NCBI RefSeq assembly: GCF_050436995.1
Contig: NC_134747.1
Coordinates: forward strand, 937,501-1,001,500
Length of the DNA stretch: 64,000 nucleotides
Source: Anticarsia gemmatalis
Lineage: Eukaryota > Arthropoda > Insecta > Lepidoptera > Erebidae
Direction of reading: 5' to 3'
Shown here in pieces: positions 56,977-64,000 of the stretch (positions are counted from its first letter, which is position 1; each line of letters opens with the position of its first letter). The translations under genes and the position numbers were made by a program. The notes under the pieces are model-generated. The model had not been told where the DNA came from, ran no database searches, and saw only the letters and a list, made by a program, of their open reading frames with translations.

Positions 56977-58574
56977 TCGTTAATATTTTCACTTAGAACT
57001 TGTAAAGACACATTATAGGTTTTTATAGTTTTACTAGCTTTTTTGCGGCACGAGCTGTACTTATGTCACGAGATAAACGTTGGTCTTTTTAAGCAAATTT
57101 GTTTTATTATTCTGATATATTAACTACAACATTGTCAAGTTTAATGAAAATCCATTCAGTGGTTTTGGCTCTATTTAAGACACATACATCTAAACTTACT
57201 TTAAAACAGCATTTATAACATAATATATCATAGTATATTTACATCCATTTTGCGCAGAACCATACATTTTCATTATGGAAAACAGATGAATATGAAACAG
57301 ATACACTTTAAACACAAAAAAGGAAATGAAGACCATTAAAATGGTTCATTTGTGTATGTCACACCGTCCACATTTACGCCGCGGGCGAAATATTATCATA
57401 ACCCATCAATTGCTTGACATTAACAGTGTTGCTTACCGTCATCTTTATCACGATCTGCGTGCTTGATAAAGATCCTCCGCTTACATCCATACTAATATTT
57501 TTATAAAAATGTCTGTCTGTGTGCCACGATTTCCCGTCCTAACTGATGAACCGATTTTTTTTTAATTTCCTACTATTTTGGTCGAAGATCCGGGATTAAA
57601 CATGAACTCAACTTCGAAAATAATTCCCTGATATTCGTTTTTATCTAACCCAAATTAAACTCAAGTGCAGTCGCGTGGGATCGATAGTCTTCAGTATAAA
57701 ACGAAAGCGAGTATATTAAAACAGTAGCCGTCGTGTCAACGATCACGTTTATTAACACAATTTATCAATTTACGTATCTACAATCTAAATCGAACAAAAT
57801 TATCCGATACTATCTGTTACTTACTTTCAGTCATAAAACCGGGTACTTTGCAATTCAAATACTGGCAACCCTGTTCCCAACGGCCGGTGTATTTAACATT
57901 TCGCGTTTATTACTCCGGGTCGATGGGCAGTGTTGCCATCGACGAAATTCCCCACAAATTGAGCGTACCTAAATTAATTGTGGTCAATTTGTTCGCGCCG
58001 TTCTGTGTTAATGATGTTTTAAATACAGTTAAATGAAACTGTAATTGGGGTGATTATTTGAGTGTGGGAATCTGACGATTGGTAAGGTAAAGATTATTAA
58101 TATTTATATTGGTCTGTGTTCGAGTATTCCATGAATAGGACCAACATTTTATGTCCTTTTCGTCCGGAAAGCTACCTTTGGCGCAAATAGAATATAGATG
58201 GATGGAATAGTAGCAATTTCAGTTTGATGTGCTTTATGCTTTGGAAAACACATAAAGAACTTGGTATTAGACAATAAATTAAATTAAATAATGATCAGTC
58301 AAATATTTGGTAAGGAAATCCAAAGTAATATGCAAAAGGAGTAGCATAATAATCTACCATGTCCCCTTTCCGTTCTTAAAAATCATTTAGTCCAAAAATT
58401 CAATAAACTGGGGCGTATAGCCTCGAGGTGTGCTTGCATTCTCGGAAGCAACGGTCAACGTGATCCGATTTACCATATCGGAACTTTTTCATAGCGTACC
58501 GATTGCCAAGGAAACGATAACGATGCCTAAATAACTTGTGTGCTTTATGCTTTTGATGTAGATAATTAATTATT
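56977..58574. other. Non-coding, retro-element tails
   Basis: 57487-57640 is a decayed tail (ACCGATTTTTTTTTAATTTC). 57850-57940 contains ACTGGCAACCCTGT and GGCAGTGTTGCCATCG, possibly repeat-derived. No credible ORF. Confidence 0.4.
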
Positions 58575-58820
58575 GGTGTATGGTTAGTGGTCAACCTAGT
58601 GTCAAAGTTGTTCAAGCCCGAAAGGCCTTTGACATGGCTTAACGACTGTTATCTTAGTAGACAACAACCGGGACCGACTTTTAACATGCCCTCAGAAGCA
58701 CAGAGATGCTCAGCTCAAATACCACTATGCGGTCAACCATCTATGAAATGACCGCGCCAAGGGTTGCTTAACCTACAGAGCGTTTACTGAAAGTTGAGCG
58801 TTACTGGCTACGAGCGCCTC
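58575..58820 (-). repeat. 5S-like SINE
   Basis: GTATGGTTAGTGGTCAACCT to TACTGGCTACGAGCGCCTC; moderately diverged. Confidence 0.9.
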
Positions 58821-59329
58821 AACTTCAATTAATTAACATAATAAGGGCATGACAAGGTGAATGTGCTCTAAATACTTTGATAAATTTCTGTGAATTTTGT
58901 GTTGGTTATCTGTGTCAATAAATCACCAAGTTTAAGTGCTACTGGGCTTTAAAATAAGTATTAAATAGTTTGATCTTGTCTTGACAGTTGTCGGAAGGGT
59001 ATCATAAAACTAAGTAAATGTTGAGACTTATCCGAATCATCATTTTTCTTGAAAGTAAGCGTGGTGGACGTGGTGGCCTTATCCTTCCCACATTTCAGAA
59101 GTAGACCGTTGCCTTGCAGTGGGGTATAGTTCAACAACAGAGTTTAGAGCCTTATATGTAAAATGCGGAATTCAGAACATTAATGACCCGCAGGCTTGTA
59201 AATTTTAATCACTGAAATGATTTTGCGAAATTAATATTTTTAAAAGTGTAAAACGATAGATTTACAATGTTAAGACTTTCTGAGGCTGATTATTTCACAT
59301 CTAATTGTATAGTAACTTCTATCTATACT

Positions 59330-59604
59330 AATATCTATACTAATATTATAAAGCTGAAGAGTTTGTTTGATTGTTTGTTTGTATGTTTGTTTGTTTGAAC
59401 GCGCTAATCTCAGAAACTACTGATCCGATTTGAAAAATTCTTTCAGTGTTAGATAGCCCATTTATCGAGGAAGGTTATAGGCTATATATCATCACGCTAC
59501 GACCAGTAGGAGCAGAGTACCAGTAAAAAATGTTCAAAAAACGGGGAAAAATTTGACCCATTCTCTCTTATGTGACGCAAGCGAAGTTGCGCGGGTCAGC
59601 TAGT
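59330..59604 (-). repeat. 'CGCGCAACTTCGCTTGCGTC' repeat copy, best preserved
   Basis: TATACTAATATTATAAAGCT through (GTTT)n, CGCGCTAATCTCAGAAACTA, TTATCGAGGAAGGTTATAGG to TGACGCAAGCGAAGTTGCGC GGGTCAGCTAG. Full motif order of the family. Confidence 0.93.
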
Positions 59605-59745
59605 AATAAATAATTAAGATTAATTAGCCCACGACACAGAACACCGGTTGTAATAGATCAAGTGCGCGCAGTCGTCTCGATTGATCGCGCTCATACGAGC
59701 TCGCTACTGCCCTAATGTCACCATTTGTTTTGTAGATGATGGTCG

Positions 59746-60110
59746 TATGCTGGAGGCTAAATTATACCACAGTTATACATAGTATAAAGACATAGTAGAC
59801 AGACTCGCTTCCCGCGTCTGTCTTTATGTATGTATGTATGCTTATACATATGTTTAAAAGTATGCAACGGATTTTGATGCAGTTATTATTGATCGGGTGA
59901 TTTAAAAAGCAGGAAGGTTTATCTATGTATAAAAGTTGATGCTGGAGGCTAAATTATAGCACAGTTATAAATCGTATGAGGCAAAGTCGCTTCTAGCGTC
60001 AGTATTTATGTCTGTATGTATGTATACTTAGATTTTTTAAAGTACGCGACGGATTTTGATGCGGATTTTTTAAATAGATAGCGTGATACAAGAGGAAGGT
60101 TTAGGTTTTC
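59746..60110. repeat. Local duplication, ~190-bp unit
   Basis: GATGCTGGAGGCTAAATTAT starts at 59746 region and again at 59938. Both units continue with GACTCGCTTC / AAGTCGCTTC, TATGTATGTAT runs and GACGGATTTTGATGC. Confidence 0.8.
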
Positions 60111-63100
60111 TTATATTTTCTATCATTTTATTTATCACAGAGGATATCCAAGCCTTATGCATAAGCCGTTAAACTGCCATAACTGTAGTAGTAATCTATA
60201 CTAAAGAATGCCGAAAAATCGATCACAAAAAAGAGTTTTAAATAAACTTATGAAATCACTTGGCAACAGAACAAAACAGACGAAATCAATCTGCTTTAAT
60301 TTCTGAAGACATTAGCTATTCATACATTAATTTTACGAGTTCCAAAACAAACTAAAAATACTTAGTTTTCAAAACAAAACTATAAGATGATGATCATTAG
60401 TCATTAGTTGTTTTATGATATAAATCTCTGCGGTCATCAGCATACATCACTAGTGGATCGGATATCACGCCCAACACACTATAATACGATGAGATTATTT
60501 ATTAGTATAATGTGAGATGGAATTAATAGGGTTGGGACATTGTGTTTGTGAATATCCGAAAATACTGCCATACGCTTTTTTTGTGTATGTGAACGGTTCC
60601 CGCGAATGGATTTTCGGGTTAAATTTAGTTGAATACGTAAGTATGATAATATTAAGATACTTCTCGCAACCAAAATACTAAATATCTTATTTTTTGTTAA
60701 GGCAAAGGTTATTTTTCATCTTTTCTGACCGACAGTCTTTTCATTTCATAAAAATGATGAAATATTTTTCATTATTTTACAAAATATTAAAGACTTTCAT
60801 GCACTTTGGGTAAAAAATCTGAAAGTTCTAAAATAATTACTTGGGTTCTGCCTACTCCTATGGTAAAAAACGTGACTTTACGTATGAATGTAGATGTGTA
60901 TGTAAGTAGGACAAAATTATATATGAATCATTAGTCCCAGTACAACCATAAGCCCTTAAAAAGGATGATAGTATTGCCAGCCGGTGTTGAGCTGCGTATA
61001 CGCAAGGACATCGCAAAAGGTTGTAGGTGAAGGGAATCGGTCACTTTTATAGCAATAGAATGCTTTGATTGTAGAGATTGTGCGTCTATAGGATTACGAC
61101 ATCATTAGTTTATGCGTTTGATCATTATTTCTGAGTTAGGGAGACCGTAGATTAGCCACACTTCGGCAGTATGGTCGATTTTCGGAAGCTGCCTGCAGAT
61201 ACCAGCGTTTGCTTGGACCACTCCGCAAGAATGCCAATAGCAAAATCTGGAGATAAACTCAAGTAACGCTCATAAATGGTTCTGTTCCTACCATACATGT
61301 AAAAAAGACAGCGACAGCGCGATTTATACTGTTGTGTACATTACATTTTTAAGGCTTTTGTCAAAGATTCTATTGCTAAAATAGAAGATAGTAAGGAACG
61401 TGAATGACGGATATGTATCATTTGATATACTATAATTATTTCATTTTGTCTTGTATTAATTCTTCGTATTCTGCATAGCGTCCATTTGCTCTATTTAGAA
61501 ATACAAGTCAAATAGTACAAATTTTAATATAGGTGCCTATGCGTTTTTGACCGAGATAAAATCCAAGACCCAGAAATTTCGATCTAACCAATTTATATTT
61601 ATAGTTTTGTAAAACAAAGTTACTTCCAAAATTATTATTAGTCTAGAGAATTAGTAGACTTGTTTAGCACACATTAAATCTTTCCGAGATGAACGGTTTG
61701 CGTTCGTTCGACGAGACCGTTAGGGCGTGGGCAGAGGGATCAGCCACTAATTCCCTGACCTCCCGCCCTCCACTCACAGCCATAAATACCCATACATTAG
61801 CGAAATTGCACATTTATCCATATTATTATATTATTACTTAAGTCTTTAGTACAAAGGTCGGCTCTGATTGTATGTAATTTTAGTCATTTGGGAAGATTTT
61901 CGAATTAAATCAATTGCCGGTTTCGTTATTTTATTTTTGGTATTATTTTGGTAAAAGTATAGGTTTTTAAAAAATGACTGTTAGAGACTGTTAGTCGGTT
62001 ATCGCGTGTGGTCAAGTGTGTGGAATAAGGCAAAGTTTCTCTCTCTCTCTCTCTCTCAGTAAAGTGCTTTTACATAAATTAGTTATTTTCCTCTTCTTGC
62101 CCCCATGGAAGTAGCGCCGATGTTGTCTCATCTTACTAATGTTATAAATGCGAAAGTTTGTAAGCATTGCACTAGACGGAATTTAATAATATTTGGTACA
62201 CTTATAGCTTTTAAAAAGCTAGTGTATGTATAATAAGAATAGCTTCATTACTTAGGAATACAAAGTACCTTGCGGCCGTATTATCTACGGCTTAGTAAAT
62301 GCGGAGAGAGCCACGAGTAACCAGACCAGACACTTGCGTCGGAAACCAATGGGACGAACAAATCGACCTTAATTCGATACACACTTCCATATATTTATTC
62401 ATTAATGTGTTTTACTTTATACAAGTTCATTGTTAATGTTACTACATAGTATTGTAGGTATACATACCTACATAATACATATGCGTTTCGCTTTTGACAA
62501 TGTTAATCCCATAACAAGCCTATTGTCATATACCAGGTATGATACCAGCTCCGGGCTACTATTGAAAAATATTCTTATATAAATTAGAAAAGAGCACTTT
62601 GCCCAAACCGGGAATAAATCTTTAGCAGTCGTATCCCATCCCGCCCAAACCACAGACGCTTAGCTTAGTTTAGTTTAGTTTTTTTTTTATCTAAATAGGT
62701 AATGTTTACTGAAATAAAAACTAAGCTGTGTCATATAACGGCTCGGGTTCGATACCCGAATAGAGCACTCTTTAAAACCATTTTGTATATCACCACTAAG
62801 TAACTTAAAAACTGGGTTAAGCCGTCCTTAGGCTTGAAAGTTGCAACTTGCACGGTGTCCTGCTTAGTCCGTATTAGCATGGCTAAGCCCGGCTTAGCGC
62901 GGCTTAATCTGAATTTACGTAAAGTTAACATAGGTGCAGACTTTAACATAGTACCTATTTTAATGGTATTAAATTAACTCTACAGCAAATATATTTATAT
63001 TAGCCATTGATTTATGGTATTAAAACTATCCTATATTCTTTCTCGTGTCTCAAACTATCTTTATACAAAGTTTTATGAATCGGTACAGTGGTTTTCTTTT

Positions 63101-64000
63101 TGCTGTTTTTTTATCAGTTACTCCCCTACTGCTGGGCAGAGGTCTTCTCCCAAACGAAGAATTGGGCATTGACTCCATCACGCTGGCCAAGGGTTGGGGA
63201 CTTTGTTGCATGCCCTCAAGAAACGTGTGTCAGTGGTTTAGGCATAAATAAAAGATAGACAGACAGACAAACAGACATAATGTAGAGATTATAAATGCGA
63301 AAGCTTGAGTTGTTTCTCTTAAAATTAACATTATTGATAAGTATGCTTTACATAAAAATATCTCTATCCTGATAATGAAGAGCTACACGTTATTTGCGCG
63401 GACACCCAGGTTCGACTCCTCGATAGGTAATTACAAGCTTGTCTGTTATCTCACTAACCATAGTTTACTCCCCGACTATAAATTATAGTCTAGGAGTTTG
63501 TCATCGCGCTAGTATTTTATCCTAGAACTTGCATAACGTTATTTTTTAATCTGATGATGAAACTTGCATATTTTTATAGATTCATTGAACATTTTTATCA
63601 AAGAAAACTGCTTTTCTATACATATCAATTCAATGCCAGAGGCTTTGTTATACATTTTATACGACACTAATATCCTGCCGGGCTTCGCCCGGTTCAAGTA
63701 GCTGTTTTACAGAAAAATCTTTACAACTTTTTCATAAAATTATGACTTTTTCACACTGCTTTAGGCAGAGACCAAAGAATGTCACTCACTACGATACCTA
63801 CTAACTAAAACATGTTATTATATACTGTAAAAACCCTAATTACCGAGCTGGCGGTAAAATTACTGTGCGTATTATTATTACTATCATAAGTGTAATTATT
63901 TGACTTACATGTATAAATTATTTGATTTAGATTTAAAAAAAATTACTATTTATTTCAAAAATATATCAATTGTAACCATTTTTCAATCAATAAGATATAA
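60111..64000. other. Non-coding, scattered repeat fragments
   Basis: 62041-62057 is a (CT)n run. 62485-62535 is part of the 38531-type MITE. 62742-62759 is a B-box-like CTCGGGTTCGATACCCG. 63115-63165 has CTACTGCTGGGCAGAGGTCT. 63256-63280 is an AGAC run. 63678-63692 is a perfect CCGGGC/GCCCGG hairpin in a retro-element tail. A GC-rich 110-bp patch at 61689-61800 is unexplained. No exon recognised. Confidence 0.5.

Overview
The window is nuclear DNA from a moth or butterfly, most likely a noctuid-type lepidopteran. It shows short GC-rich exons with canonical GT/AG introns in AT-rich DNA. It also carries a dense set of lepidopteran-type repeats: 5S rRNA-like and tRNA-like SINEs, a mariner MITE family with long inverted ends, a Tc1-like element, 3' fragments of non-LTR retrotransposons, and the dispersed 'CCCGCGCAACTTCGCTTGCG' family. 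No bacterial-type operon, CRISPR array, rRNA gene or credible free-standing tRNA gene was seen. The species call is inference from repeat content.

Region 1 (1-4875) holds no recognisable exon. It contains MITEs, a SINE split by a MITE, a 5S-like SINE split by a LINE 3' end, and a tRNA-like SINE that runs up to the first exon.

Region 2 (4876-13689, + strand) is the 5' part of a laminin alpha gene. Fifteen exons join in one open frame of 2443 nt (814 codons plus 1 nt). They encode the C-terminal part of a laminin N-terminal (LN) domain, four laminin EGF-like (LE) modules, a fifth LE split by a laminin IV (L4) domain, and about five more LE modules. This order matches vertebrate LAMA1/LAMA2 and Drosophila wing blister (wb). 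The gene is incomplete at both ends: the front of LN lies upstream of exon 1, and the last donor (13690) is in phase 1 with no matching downstream exon seen before 64000.

Region 3 (13690-30100) starts with a 1558-bp Tc1-like element with 28-bp inverted ends and a dead transposase. After it come SINEs, a 221-bp tandem duplication, several hairpins and long stretches without recognisable content.

Region 4 (about 30180-31123) has a GC-rich upstream segment and a first coding exon for a small secreted protein of unknown family (signal peptide, CCxxxC motif, donor at 31124). It is either nested in a very long laminin intron or marks a separate locus.

Region 5 (31124-64000) is repeat-rich non-coding DNA: more 5S-like and tRNA-like SINEs, one with a perfect 16-bp target-site duplication, two foldback MITEs, a small precursor-like hairpin, and three local direct or tandem duplications. 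I found no evidence of a new multi-gene system. The points most worth a second look are the SINE at a laminin splice acceptor, the compositional drift of two laminin exons, the orphan secreted-protein exon, the intron-like insert in the transposase, and the unexplained hairpins and duplications.
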